Origin: an uncultured Oscillospiraceae bacterium
GTDB lineage: Bacteria > Bacillota > Clostridia > Oscillospirales > Oscillospiraceae
Assembly: GCA_947628185.1 (NCBI GenBank)
Contig: CANQYW010000013.1
Span: forward strand, 1-43,354
Length of the DNA stretch: 43,354 nucleotides
Direction: 5' to 3'
How positions within the stretch are numbered: position 1 is the stretch's first letter; every line of letters starts with the position of its first letter. The notes beneath the pieces are model-generated. The model was not told where the DNA came from. It ran no database searches and saw only the letters and a program-made list of their open reading frames with translations. Positions 19,801-26,724 of this stretch are shown one piece after another. The position numbers were made by a program, and so were the translations under genes.

Positions 19801-20199
19801 CGTCAGGTTCGTGACTACCTTGAGCTCACCGCCGCCCAGAACCTCCCGCTCGATCCTGTCCGTGACCTTCTCCTGCTCACGGCAGAGTCTATTCTGATAG
19901 GCCGAGGCCGCTTTGTTTGTCCCGATGGTGGCGATGGGGTAGCCCCTATCGAGGGCGGACTCGCCCTCCAGGATTATCGAGACGCGCACGATGTCCTCCG
20001 GCGCGTGCTCCGGGTCCTCCGGCTCCTCCTCCTCGAAGAGCTCCGGGAGGCGCGGGTCAATGGTGGGCTCTACCTTGGTGAACGCGATGCCGCCGTCGCC
20101 GTCCTCTTCCGGCGGCGCGGCGAAGGCGACCGTGGGGACGGTCCCAGCCAGCAGAACGACCGCCAGGAGGATCGACAAAATTGACCTCAGATGTTTCAT
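10897..20199 (-). CDS. Giant secreted subtilisin-like protease with dockerin and Ig-like repeats
   Basis: A 3100-residue wall-anchored S8 peptidase. Order: signal peptide (1-27); I9-type propeptide (about 68-168); catalytic domain with Asp200 (RIAIIDSG), His300 (HGSHVSG), oxyanion Asn412 (GAVGNDG) and Ser505 (SGTSMASP), so active; an EF-hand loop (225-236) in the insert between Asp and His; Fn3-like segment (about 590-675); dockerin-like pair (679-737); propeller-like region with WR-rich strands; Big2-type Ig domain; cohesin-like stretch; 15 Ig-like repeats (Big_3-like, 77 residues each); IPSTGDE sorting signal, membrane span and RKKRNH tail. AAGGAG precedes the ATG. It resembles C5a-peptidase-type surface subtilases, but substrate is unknown. 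No strong promoter is visible in the 66 bases upstream, so read-through from the RyR-like gene is possible. Confidence 0.93.
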   Translation of the reverse strand: MKHLRSILSILLAVVLLAGTVPTVAFAAPPEEDGDGGIAFTKVEPTIDPRLPELFEEEEPEDPEHAPEDIVRVSIILEGESALDRGYPIATIGTNKAASAYQNRLCREQEKVTDRIEREVLGGGELKVVTNLTLVANLISAEVKYSQIEEIKEIEGVKDVVLERIYEPLTGVQTTDEDIEEIVKEATEYTGAGSRIAIIDSGVNDEHQSFSADALNYSLRQSAPDTDEDGEIDDNELKAYKESLDFMTLQDVLTAENTDKLHVRLNGADPKELYINDKIPFAYNYSDYSLFTKNGSAGIHGSHVSGIAAANAYIPHESEGGETTYVKAEDAGAISGTAPDAQILNLKVMGNSLCTDAVIAMAVEDALILGADVLNLSLGVAEVGFSCADSVFGEVFDMLTAKGVLIMGAVGNDGSWIDENRDGRPKKLYSDDVNLSLCTPPSSYADLMGVAWADGASVPSTVNESSSYGIPSSLMLQPEITAYGTKVNSVNGNTNDGYTELSGTSMASPDVAGAAAVVAQYVNTAQFNNGQSIMDRARKMNNSLNQGMIVGGLLMSTADPMTDPSGNYYSLLRQGAGLLNTKSATEAKSFLEVAGQTRGRVKAEVGDCPSGANTFDYTFTLHNVSDTARDYVFKTDLFTEDTVVEGGVTYLADRTRALVGAVTYTIDGKPVDFESERSADVNRDKKTDVADAQALLDYISGENKGDGFDVTPKTADLDNDGKITTYDAHLILKGLKTSAVNVPANSSVTVKVHIHVTEDLSEDYPKGAYLEGFTSVIPIALDGAEPDVTHTIPILGFCGNWSAPSMFDRNSFIESFNGLNKTVPYTQGPSGVYDMNYMTYQDEAGNLLKQTVNPYDNNIHMSLDNLALSLEDTIRSVTVTLIRPAGAFCFAIMTRDADGNRKVARLDAVYIHQTCAFPSPRSLGGWSRASTSLPVRVTLEKLLAGTDVKEGDKIELGVVALPEYYEATPGRPINGTRIKELIEKGALGEGAYMTTTVALDSTAPEVTKIEKSATDSTKLQVTAEDGQNVAFVGLYSGSGTYEIERYIPVDDESTKNIVVEFDTSKLQNGGAYNVVVGDYAGNRSMYSFTYGAKRDLSQMVIANVRSSSDRSAETNRGDWVAVRPDRFSFRDNKYGNGFVFANAGASDLLAGADAADNYLWQAFEDGRLYVAPLDNVTEKRLVCDLPSDMEVVRDLAFNTKDKMLYATDGTDTLWRIDPMSGDVKSVQKVTVKGKPAALYGLAVNNYGTAVATHYDESKGNSVLISWEIKDDVDTAVETTGNLSNLSKSRFISLSWKTTSRSDLYAAYAADLNSPNTSNHLYEITSINLEHGACLVQKTNQGTINEASLLFNAVRGLVSIPAIPTLNIVGGEQTPDVKINIIGAKSDMVVGDTAQLSAVVVPWNVEYTSSDVKWQSSSNAVTVSASGLVTAVNEGTATVTATLTLNGESVSSEFEVNVKAAPSIDVTAVFCEGNGLYYWENFNTATPNNRKRLASAGAYTVGTLNHDGDCLYLFSGTWAYRVNPKDFTRESLEASVDAQHAHADGAPGRTMGNFTQFGYLTVSKNETLLLGSRLGGSQSGFETVSVSFSTGYANVGAMGGIAYKGVEETEDLCEYKPENKNPENEGKKYEADVYYVINEGGDLYELYCYVAPRLSKSSIPSIPDAYYETELTYTKHLGHVDGVSLPGVSQMQNYATSSMIYDSDSKLLVLVSKVGNGAAKVQVIDPATHSLVMTREFDDDVRQVGVLYQYDYSDYPDMNAAATTEAVRTYAVTPSVDVAEETKTVTYDLTGADTTNGKVTVKYDPEVLTFKSCTMGMTFDSYHVDATAGTVTIAFADAAEITPSAQLTFTYEPQETEQTTNITVTEVENGDPKTHTPVPRQETVTLPQIPAARELESIEISRQPTKTEYIEGQTLDTTGLEVQAVYSDGSKETLKEGEYEVSIPSDFSTPGTKTVTVTYNDLTATFQVTVKAKSVESIEITKQPTKTEYIEGTKFEDAGMELTLYYNNNTTEVVKTGWTVSYDFSTPGQKPVTVTYGGKTETLTVNVVAKSLVSIAVTKNPDKMEYIEGTKFEDTGMELTLTYDNGTTEKVTSGWTVNYDFSTPGQKPVTVTYGGKTATLTVTVVAKSLVSIVVTKNPDKMEYIEGTEFDSTGMELTLYYNNDTNEVVKTGWTVSYDFSTPGKKVVTVTYEGKTTTLTVNVVAKSLISIAITKNPEKMEYIEGTKFEGTGMELTLYYNNGTNETIKTGWDVKYDFSTPGKTDVTVTYEGKTTTLTVTVVAKSLVSIAITKDPDKMEYIEGTAFEDAGMELTLTYDNGTTETIAEGWEVEYDFTAPGEAVVTVTYGGKTTTLTVTVVAKSLVSIAITKNPEKMEYIEGTAFEDAGMELTLTYDNGTTETITEGWEAEYDFTAPGEAVVTVTYGGKTATLTVTVVPKSLVSITISKNPDKMEYIEGTAFEDAGMELTLTYDNGTTETITEGWEAEYDFTAPGEAVVTVTYGGKTATLTVTVVPKSLVSITISKNPDKMEYIEGTEFEDAGMELTLTYDNGATETITEGWEVSYDFTAPGEAVVTVTYEGKTTTLTVTVVPKSLVSIEITKDPTKMEYIEGTEFDGTGMELTLYYNNGTNEVVKTGWKVDYDFSTPGDKTVTVTYEGKAATLTVTVVAKSLVSIAVTKDPDKMEYIEGTEFDGTGMELTLTYDNDTTETITEGWEVEYDFTALGEAVVTVTYGGKTTILTVTVVPKSLVSISISKDPDKMEYIEGTEFDGTGMELTLTYDNGTTDTITEGWEVEYDFTAPGEAVVTVTYEGKTATLTVKVVPKSLTGIELTALPEKLVYLEASEELDVRGGKLTLRYDNGTTEEIDLTEDMISGFDNTKPGKQTVTVTYGGFTATFEVTVRAKDIDHIAVTRAPDKMEYVEGTEFDPKGMEVTIYYNNGQTEVITGGWEVVYAFDKVGPSAVKVSYAGHEAALTVTVVAKSLTRIEVTKLPDNTEYTKGDKFDGAGMELTLYYDNGTVETITEGWTAEYDFSVPGEREVKVSYGGVETVLTVTVKDTAPAKPDEGKDDEIPSTGDETLSIWFFLMLSSGAVLLVLLAGRKKRNH
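11041..14523 (-). repeat. Array of 15 tandem Ig-like repeats, mostly 231 bp
   Basis: Thirteen units are 231 bp (77 residues); units 1 and 13 in protein order are 240 bp. Each begins near SLVSI and contains KMEYIEGT, GMELTL, a Trp in GW, and VTVTYGGKT. Bases 12611-12861 and 12842-13092 are identical over 251 bases (offset 231), showing a very recent unit duplication. The array probably projects the protease away from the wall. Confidence 0.95.
17989..18165 (-). other. Dockerin-like module inside the protease
   Basis: Two calcium-loop repeats: DVNRDKKTDVADAQALLDYI and DLDNDGKITTYDAHLILKGL (residues 680-735). Both keep the DxNxDxxxxxxD spacing of type I dockerins. It is internal, not C-terminal as is usual. 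Dockerins bind cohesins, suggesting assembly with another surface protein or with the cohesin-like region of this same protein. Confidence 0.75.
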
Positions 20200-20265
20200 A
20201 ACTTTTCTCCTTATAATTTTTTATTTATTTATGGAGTAATGGGGTCACGCGCAAATTTTGGGTGT

Positions 20266-22290
20266 TCAGTCCTTGGCCCTGTCCCAGCGGGAGAGCTCGC
20301 TCCAGTTCTTGAGGTCGATGTGGAGCCGCGCCCTGTCGGAACGTTTGGCGCCGTAGGAGTACCCGACGGAGCGCATGTAGGCGTTCCACCTGTTGTGCTC
20401 CATCTTCTTCCGGCGGACGCAGTTCTCGCACTCGCAGAGCTGTGAGTGGCCGCCGTTGAGACAGGTGGTCTTTGCCGTCATATCCTTGGAGGTGGCCTTC
20501 AGCCTCTGGTGCATCTCCTTGGCTATGGAGGAGTGGCGGAAGTACTCGTACCGCTCGTAACTCGTCCTCTGCTTGAGCTCATCCTCCGGGGTCTTGAGGT
20601 AATAGGAGAAGTTATCCATGTCCTCCTGGCTGTAGCCGCCGTCCGCCTGCATCTCCTCATAGGCCCGCTTGTTCACCTCGGACCAGGAGATGTGATGGTG
20701 AAACGCCGACTGCTCCAAGTCGGAGTCGTAGATGTTGCCGTAAGAGAACTGCTCAGACACGCTCCCGATGAAGTTTATGTTGTAGGGCACGCCCTTATGA
20801 TCCCGGAGGGCCGCCCTACCGGCCTTGCCGTTCACCTCGCCGGACTTCTTCTCGTTGTAGACCACCGAGAATATGGAGGGCCGCTCCTGCTCGGGCTTTA
20901 TCTCCGTCCCAGCCACAACCTTGTTCACCCGGTCAAAGAGCGAGCGGAGGTAGACAGCCGTCTCGATGTTCTGGTCGTCGTCGCCCAGCGCCACGATGAC
21001 GATGGATGTGCGCCGCAGGCGCTCCGCCTCCTCGCCGTCCCCTAAGAGCATGTTGGCGAAGGTGTCGAGCTCGAAGTCCACATTATCGAAACAGCGGATG
21101 TCATAATTCGCGTCGCCGTCAATATTTCTGGGGTTCTTCTCGATGAGCTCCGGGCACTGGCGGTGGAGCATGGCCTCCAGGGCGTTCCCCGGGCGGCCCG
21201 CCTCCATGTGGGATTTGTCGAAGAGGTTAAACTCCAACCGGCAGCCGTCCAGCTGGCAGTACCACACCAGGGTCTTTAAAAACTCCATGCCGTAGGAGCC
21301 CATACCGGCTATCATGACGGATATGACGCCGCTCTCGGCAAGTTTCATGATCTCCATCTCCGGCACGGTGTTCCAGACAAGGTTCTGCACCTCGTCCACC
21401 CGGCGGAGCTTGAAGGTCCCGTTGTCAAAATGGTCCTTCGCCGCCTTTGAGAGCAGCGATGGGTAGTCAAGGGAGTCGATGGTGTACCGGCTGCCGGTGC
21501 TGGTGGCGAAGACGAAGACCTTCACGTTCTCCTTCTTGCCGTAGGCGTCCAGCGTCTCCGTTATGCGTGCCGCCTGGCTCACGTTCTCGGTCTCGTCGTC
21601 ACCTATTAGGAACATCTCCACGTCGCACTTCTTATTTTTGATGTTGAGGTGCGCCGCGTCCTTTTTTAGGCATATGGCGTTGAGGTTCCGGGCCTCCAGG
21701 AGGAGCTCGTACTCCTCCTCCTCGTTCTTCTCGAAGACGTCGGTGAAGACTATGACGGGCCGCTTGTCGCCGAACTTCTCAAGTATGCTCTTCGAGAGCG
21801 TCACGGACCGCTCGTTGAGGGCGGACATTATGTAAATCGGCCTATTCTGGCACAGGGTGAAACGCATCTCCGAGCGGAAATTCTGAAATAGGGAGAGGAC
21901 GTTCCCGAAGGTCAGCACCGGGGCCGTGACGTACAGCGCCGCGCAGTAGAGGGAGAAGATCACTCTAAAGGGCACACTGCAGCCCGAGACCGCGTCGCGG
22001 ATGATGTCGAACTCGCCGTCCAGTATGAAGACCCTCATGGAGTTGTGGACCGCGATGAGGAGGGGCCGCAGGATGGCCGCGCCGTCGCCGAAGTCGTAAC
22101 TTAAATAGTATATCGGTATGAACACCAATAGCGTCGCCAGGAACACCCCGCCGGTGAACACCACCATGGAGGAGGTGACCCGCTCGGCCCGCTCCCTCTT
22201 TCTATAGCCCAGCGCGAAGATGAGGGTGGAGAGGAGCGCCGCGGCGGACAACACCAGGAATATCCATCCAGTTATCTCACTTTTTACCAT
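20266..22290 (-). CDS. Membrane protein with RCK/TrkA-N-like Rossmann domains and a RyR-like C-terminus
   Basis: A 674-residue protein. Three hydrophobic segments (about 8-29, 39-65, 105-135) are followed by two nucleotide-binding-like Rossmann halves; the second starts with SVMIAGMGSYGMEFL, a GxGxxG motif near residue 330. The C-terminal part has a Cys cluster (CLNGGHSQLCECENC) and then KMEHNRWNAYMRSVGYSYG (629-647), which fits the HxxW...GYxYG pattern of prokaryotic RyR domains. Such domains join RCK-like regions in some predicted ion channels or nucleotide sensors. Only 24 bases separate it from the AAA-M41 gene upstream, and GGAGGG precedes the ATG, so the two form an operon. Likely role: a membrane sensor or channel working with that protease. 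Channel function is not proven, as no selectivity filter was recognised. Confidence 0.72.
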   Translation of the reverse strand: MVKSEITGWIFLVLSAAALLSTLIFALGYRKRERAERVTSSMVVFTGGVFLATLLVFIPIYYLSYDFGDGAAILRPLLIAVHNSMRVFILDGEFDIIRDAVSGCSVPFRVIFSLYCAALYVTAPVLTFGNVLSLFQNFRSEMRFTLCQNRPIYIMSALNERSVTLSKSILEKFGDKRPVIVFTDVFEKNEEEEYELLLEARNLNAICLKKDAAHLNIKNKKCDVEMFLIGDDETENVSQAARITETLDAYGKKENVKVFVFATSTGSRYTIDSLDYPSLLSKAAKDHFDNGTFKLRRVDEVQNLVWNTVPEMEIMKLAESGVISVMIAGMGSYGMEFLKTLVWYCQLDGCRLEFNLFDKSHMEAGRPGNALEAMLHRQCPELIEKNPRNIDGDANYDIRCFDNVDFELDTFANMLLGDGEEAERLRRTSIVIVALGDDDQNIETAVYLRSLFDRVNKVVAGTEIKPEQERPSIFSVVYNEKKSGEVNGKAGRAALRDHKGVPYNINFIGSVSEQFSYGNIYDSDLEQSAFHHHISWSEVNKRAYEEMQADGGYSQEDMDNFSYYLKTPEDELKQRTSYERYEYFRHSSIAKEMHQRLKATSKDMTAKTTCLNGGHSQLCECENCVRRKKMEHNRWNAYMRSVGYSYGAKRSDRARLHIDLKNWSELSRWDRAKD

Positions 22291-22314
22291 ATTCCCTCCT
22301 TGCCGTCACACGGC

Positions 22315-25300
22315 TCACTTCTCCTGCCCGCCGCAGGCCTTGGTGAATATAGCCGCTATCTCGTCGCCGGTGAGGTGGTTATTGCGCATTAGCTCCTCGA
22401 CGATGGCGTCGATGGCGGGCCTGTTGGCGCTAATGAGCGCTATGGCGTTCTCCATCTCCTGGGCCAAGATCTTGTTTACGGCGTCCCGGACACGGCCCGT
22501 GAGTTCGCTGTTCCTGGCCGCCTGCTGGTCTATCACCGCGAGGCCGAACTCCTCGTCCATGCCGTAGGTGCAGATTATGCGCCGGGCCACGTTCGTGGCG
22601 TTCTCCAGATCCCCGCTGGCGCCGGTGGAGATGCCGTCCCGGTCGCCGTAGTAGACTATCTCGGAGGCCCGGCCGCCGAGGGACGTGCGGATCCTGGCCA
22701 AAAGCTCGTCCTTTGTATATAGGGCCTTGCCCTCGTTGTCGCCGTGCTGCATGTAGCCGCCGTGGTTGGCCCGGGCGACTATGGTGAGGTAGGAGGGCGT
22801 CTCCCCGCTCTTCCAGCAGAGGAACGCATGGCCGGCCTCGTGGCGGGCGGTGCGCTGGAGGAGGGATATGTCCCACTTCTTCTCCTCGCCGCTGACGAAT
22901 GTCTCAAACGCCTCCTCAAAGATGGCGTCCGTCACCTTGAGGCCCCCGTCCCTTATGGCGGTGCGCAGCGAGAGCTCCATAATGGACGCGAGCTCCGCGA
23001 GACTCATGCCGGTGGAGCGGATAGCTATGTTCTCCACCTCGGCGTCGCTTATCTCAAACGCCTTGTTGCCCTGGAACCTGAGGCGCAGGTAACGCACCCG
23101 CTCCTCCCGCTTGGGGAGATCGATATAGACGCGCCTGTCGAACCGGCGCATGAGGGCCGGGTCCAGGCTCTTCTCCCCGCCGGGCTCCACGTCAAAGTTC
23201 GTGGCGGCCAGGACGAACACCGGTTTTGTGGAGTCGATGTTGAAGCCGTCCATCTCCGTGAGGAACGCCGTGAGGGTGGCGTCCACCCCCTCCGCCCTGT
23301 CGCCGCTGCGGCGGTCCCGGGCTATGGCGTCTATCTCGTCCACGAAGAGTATCGCCGGGGCGTACTTGCGGGCCGTGCGGAAGAGCTCGTGGACGTTCTC
23401 GGGCCCCTCGCCCACGTACTTCTTGAGGAACTGGTTCCCCTCCGCCGTTATGAAGGTGACGTCGGACTCCCTGGCCATGGCCTTTGCCAGCATAGTCTTG
23501 CCCGTGCCCGGAGGGCCGTAAAGCAGGACGCCCCTGGGGGCGCTGACGCCCGTGCCCCTAAAGCGCCTGGGGTTCTTTAGATATTCCACAAAGTACCTGA
23601 GCTCCTTTTTGGCGTCCTCCGCGCCGATCACCTCGTCAAAGGTGACGTCCGGCTTTGAGACGCTGCTCAGGATGTTCTTCTTGTCCTCCGCGTCAATGGC
23701 CACGGCCATCTCGAAGTCAAAGAGTTTTATCTCCGCCGTCCGGCCGTCGGGGGAGAGGCTCTGGGCGGTCTCGAAGGTGACGAGCTTATTGGATCTCGCG
23801 AGCTCCGCCATACTGCGCTGCTGGTGGATCATCTCCGCCACGGTGCGGATGCCCTCCGCGAAGGCGCCGCCGTCCTCCGTGAGCTCCATGACACCCCTGA
23901 CGCCCTGGCGCAGGAAGGATATCTCCTCCTCGGCCTTCAGGCCCTTGCCGGGGTGCTGGAGTATGTAGATGGGTATCTCGGGGTAGCGCTCCCGCACGAA
24001 CCAGAAGAAGTCCCTGGCGGCGGAGTCCACGTCCTCCACGTTGAGGTACTGCCGCTCCTCCGGGCAGCCGTAGCCTAAGTCGATGAGGATGAAACTCACA
24101 TCCCGCTCCCGGAGGAGTTCGTTTGCGGTGTCGATGGTCTGGGCGCCGGTGAATGTCACGTCCCCGCAGAGCTCCCGGCAGTCGTTCACCGTCGCCTCGT
24201 CGGCGAACACCAGCACCTCCTGGCGCTCGCTGTCGGTGAAGAGGGCCATTATATCGGCGTCCGCCTTGGGCAATTCCACGCCCATGCGGATCTTCTCAAT
24301 ATTCTCAATACCGCCGGAGGAGTTGCCGGAGGCCATGAGCCTGAAGAGCTCAAAGAGCTCGCCGTCAAAGAACGTCTCCGCCCGGCTCTTGATGGTCCTG
24401 GCGTCGGCGGAGCCGCCCTCCGCGAAGAGGAGCGCCGTGTAGACCTGCTCGTCTATGTCCACGTCGATGCCGATCTCCCCCTCGAAGTTCTTGGCGTGGC
24501 GCAGGACCTCCTTCCGGGCTATGGCCCGGAGGTTGTGGGCCGTCATGTGGTTGAACATCACAACGTTGCCGGAGGCGAACCTGGAGCACAGCGCCGGCGG
24601 GAAGAAGGGCACGCCGGTGTCCTCGCGGATATCGTTCTGGAGGGCGTTCAGTATGACCTTCCGGGACACACCGGAGAAGTCCCCGGCGTCCGGGGTGTCG
24701 TAGAGCTGTTTGCCGGCGTTGGTGGTGAAGATGATTATGGCGTCGGTGAAGGAGACCTCTTTGTCGGTGTAGTTATCACGGAGCCTGCCGGCGTCCAGCA
24801 TCTGGAGGAAGAGGTGTATGACGTTTATATGCGCCTTCTCTATCTCGTCGAATAGGAGCACGCACTTGCTGTTCTTCGCCACGAAACTTGTGACGTTCCC
24901 CTCCTTCGCGCCCTTGTAGACCCGGTCGGAACCGCAGAACTCGATGTTCGCCTCCTTGTCGGAGTACTCGCTCATGTCAAAGCGCATGAAGGGCAGCCCC
25001 AGGACGTTTGCCGCCGTCTCGGCGAGGAACGTCTTGCCCACGCCCGGAGGGCCGGCGAAGAGGAAGGTGGCCCGGGGCTTCACCCGGGACTTGTCCGTCA
25101 TGGCCAGCAGCTCCGCCTGGAAGTACCCGGTGGTGAAGACGCTTATGGCGTTGTCCTGCCCGTATATGGTCTCCTTTAGGAGGTCGTGGGTGGACTTCAC
25201 CTTCTCCGTGAGTTTGGCAACCGCCATTTTCGGGCTCTCGGCGGCGTCGTCAACATCGTCAAGGCCGTCCCAAATGACGTCGTCTTCCTCGTCAATAGTG

Positions 25301-25869
25301 TCGTCGTCAAGGCCGGTCTCGGCGGAGGCGGTGGTCTCCGTCCCGGTGCCGGACTTCTTCCCCCCGCTCACATAGTCCTCAAAGGAGGTGGAGAGCAGGC
25401 CCTCAAAAAGCGCCGCCATGTCGTCGTCGGAGTCGTCCCCCGAGTCCGCCTTCTGCCCCTTGGCGATGACCTTCTTTATGAAGTCGCTGGGGTCGGAGAC
25501 TATGCTCTCCAAGAGCACCCCGGGGGTCAGCGCCTCCAGACCCCTCTCCTTGGCCCTCTCCCGGGCCTTGTAGATGTGCTGCTGCATGTATATCCCGTCG
25601 ATGAAGTCCCCATTCCCGCCGGTGACCCGCTCCAGGATGAAGTTCTTTATGTCCGCGTAGTTCTCCCCGGCGGAGGGCAGCAGTTTCGTCAGCATCCCAG
25701 CCAGGGCCCCCTTCTCGCCCTCGCTTATGTCGTACTGGGTGGAATCCGACACGAAGTCGATGAGGGAGACTATATATCTCTCGGCGGTGAAAGCCACGTT
25801 CATACCGCCGATGGTCTTGGAGTGCTCTATAAGTTTCTCCAGAAGCCTGTCGTTTTTCATGTCAGCCAT
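22315..25869 (-). CDS. Soluble double-AAA+ / receiver-like / M41 protease fusion
   Basis: 1184 residues, no membrane segment. Order: helical N-domain (1-135); acidic low-complexity linker (140-210); ClpB-D2-like AAA+ with Walker A GPPGVGKT (273-280), Walker B LLFDE (338-342), sensor FTTNAG (381-386) and sensor-2-like DARTIKSR (489-496); a receiver-like domain (551-665) with ILIDLGYG holding a possible phospho-Asp (597); FtsH-like AAA+ with GPPGTGKT (785-792), LFVDEID (841-847) and MRRFDRR (907-913); M41 metalloprotease with HEAGH (1010-1014) and the third-ligand motif ASGDLENAT (1084-1092). FtsH normally has one AAA domain and membrane anchors. All catalytic motifs look intact. It should unfold and degrade proteins, perhaps gated by the receiver-like part. 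A perfect consensus promoter lies upstream; the RyR-like gene follows after 24 bases. Confidence 0.9.
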   Translation of the reverse strand: MADMKNDRLLEKLIEHSKTIGGMNVAFTAERYIVSLIDFVSDSTQYDISEGEKGALAGMLTKLLPSAGENYADIKNFILERVTGGNGDFIDGIYMQQHIYKARERAKERGLEALTPGVLLESIVSDPSDFIKKVIAKGQKADSGDDSDDDMAALFEGLLSTSFEDYVSGGKKSGTGTETTASAETGLDDDTIDEEDDVIWDGLDDVDDAAESPKMAVAKLTEKVKSTHDLLKETIYGQDNAISVFTTGYFQAELLAMTDKSRVKPRATFLFAGPPGVGKTFLAETAANVLGLPFMRFDMSEYSDKEANIEFCGSDRVYKGAKEGNVTSFVAKNSKCVLLFDEIEKAHINVIHLFLQMLDAGRLRDNYTDKEVSFTDAIIIFTTNAGKQLYDTPDAGDFSGVSRKVILNALQNDIREDTGVPFFPPALCSRFASGNVVMFNHMTAHNLRAIARKEVLRHAKNFEGEIGIDVDIDEQVYTALLFAEGGSADARTIKSRAETFFDGELFELFRLMASGNSSGGIENIEKIRMGVELPKADADIMALFTDSERQEVLVFADEATVNDCRELCGDVTFTGAQTIDTANELLRERDVSFILIDLGYGCPEERQYLNVEDVDSAARDFFWFVRERYPEIPIYILQHPGKGLKAEEEISFLRQGVRGVMELTEDGGAFAEGIRTVAEMIHQQRSMAELARSNKLVTFETAQSLSPDGRTAEIKLFDFEMAVAIDAEDKKNILSSVSKPDVTFDEVIGAEDAKKELRYFVEYLKNPRRFRGTGVSAPRGVLLYGPPGTGKTMLAKAMARESDVTFITAEGNQFLKKYVGEGPENVHELFRTARKYAPAILFVDEIDAIARDRRSGDRAEGVDATLTAFLTEMDGFNIDSTKPVFVLAATNFDVEPGGEKSLDPALMRRFDRRVYIDLPKREERVRYLRLRFQGNKAFEISDAEVENIAIRSTGMSLAELASIMELSLRTAIRDGGLKVTDAIFEEAFETFVSGEEKKWDISLLQRTARHEAGHAFLCWKSGETPSYLTIVARANHGGYMQHGDNEGKALYTKDELLARIRTSLGGRASEIVYYGDRDGISTGASGDLENATNVARRIICTYGMDEEFGLAVIDQQAARNSELTGRVRDAVNKILAQEMENAIALISANRPAIDAIVEELMRNNHLTGDEIAAIFTKACGGQEK

Positions 25870-25926
25870 GTCTCTTCTCCTTTTTCCATGTATATTTGTC
25901 GGTGAAATCCGATGATATTCACAAAA

Positions 25927-25955
25927 ATTATACTTCTACCAGGCCCGCTTGTCAA
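25927..25955 (-). promoter_or_regulatory. Consensus sigma-A promoter of the AAA-M41 / RyR operon
   Basis: On the minus strand, TTGACA (25955-25950), 17 bases and TATAAT (25932-25927): a perfect match in both boxes. The leader is about 50 bases. A 20-bp box also found upstream of the toxin promoter lies 11 bases before the -35. Confidence 0.9.
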
Positions 25956-25966
25956 GGCGCAGCAAT

Positions 25967-25986
25967 CGAAAGGTCAAAGAGGCGGA
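25967..25986. repeat. 20-bp direct repeat, copy 1
   Basis: cgaaaggtcaaagaggcgga, repeated exactly at 26924-26943. The two copies flank the toxin gene and its leader. Each copy is preceded (plus strand) by gcgcagca at a different distance. Confidence 0.85.
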
Positions 25987-26019
25987 AGTGAGATATTTGA
26001 CGCCCCATAAACACCGCAG

Positions 26020-26034
26020 CCGCCACCCTGGCGG
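26020..26034 (-). terminator. Short hairpin after the toxin gene
   Basis: CCGCCA and TGGCGG with a 3-base loop, 18 bases past the toxin stop. There is no U-tract, so its role as a terminator is weak. Confidence 0.3.
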
Positions 26035-26051
26035 ATGACGGCCGTATGTAT

Positions 26052-26711
26052 TCATTTTTGGTTGAACACGGTATCCAAAATCATTTGGCAATTATCATCG
26101 TCGCTATGCTCGCCCAGTAGTCTCATAATTAGGTCCAGTTTTTCCTGCACTTGAGAGTTTTGCTGTCTTAGCTGATTGTACTGATAGGAATACGACGGGA
26201 AGTGTCTGGAAAAAGCGTAATATTCGATCGCCCTATATGTATCGGAGGATGGGTCTATATACCCGTCGTTTTGTCTGTATTTTATTCTCGATACGCTGAC
26301 AGACCTCAAATCATTCAGTTTCAGTACAGAGTCGTGCGTGAGAAACGGATAATCCGCACCTTTGAGCAGGAAGTAATTACTTTTGCCTTGCGGATTGTCT
26401 TTCGGGTGTATCGCGTTTACGTGTTCCGGGATTTGAGGATTAAAGGAGCAGATCGGTAGCACATATAAAAGCAGTTTTCCGGAAACTCCGATAACAAGCC
26501 CTCTGTGCTCGTAAGACATCTCAGGAACGTAGTTTTTGCCAAACTCAAATTGATATATCTCGCCCTTTAAAACTCGCCTATTCTGCTTAGCTCGTTTCCT
26601 GCTTGCGGCCCAAAATATATCGGACTCCGCGTATCTGTCTATTTTACCTTGGTTTTTGATAGTTAATGTCACGTCATTGAGGGCGCTTATTGATTTTATA
26701 TACTTATCCAT
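26052..26711 (-). CDS. PemK/MazF-like toxin, possibly of a type III-like toxin-antitoxin locus
   Basis: A 219-residue protein. The core VLKGEIYQFEFGKNYVPEM followed by EHRGLVIGVSGKLLLYVLPI matches the first strands of the PemK/MazF fold, and HDSVLKLNDLRSVSVSRI matches its later part, so an RNase-like toxin is likely. An extra N-terminal helical part (1-45) and a C-terminal coiled-coil-like tail (NQLRQQNSQVQEKLDLIMRL) are unusual. The gene is visibly AT-richer than its neighbours, a sign of transfer. No protein antitoxin gene adjoins it. Instead a consensus promoter, a hairpin-rich leader and a perfect intrinsic terminator stand before the ATG, the layout of type III systems in which an RNA inhibits the toxin. 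GGGGAT lies just before the start. An alternative is a solitary toxin with attenuated expression. Confidence 0.72.
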   Translation of the reverse strand: MDKYIKSISALNDVTLTIKNQGKIDRYAESDIFWAASRKRAKQNRRVLKGEIYQFEFGKNYVPEMSYEHRGLVIGVSGKLLLYVLPICSFNPQIPEHVNAIHPKDNPQGKSNYFLLKGADYPFLTHDSVLKLNDLRSVSVSRIKYRQNDGYIDPSSDTYRAIEYYAFSRHFPSYSYQYNQLRQQNSQVQEKLDLIMRLLGEHSDDDNCQMILDTVFNQK

Positions 26712-26724
26712 GTCTTATCCCCAC

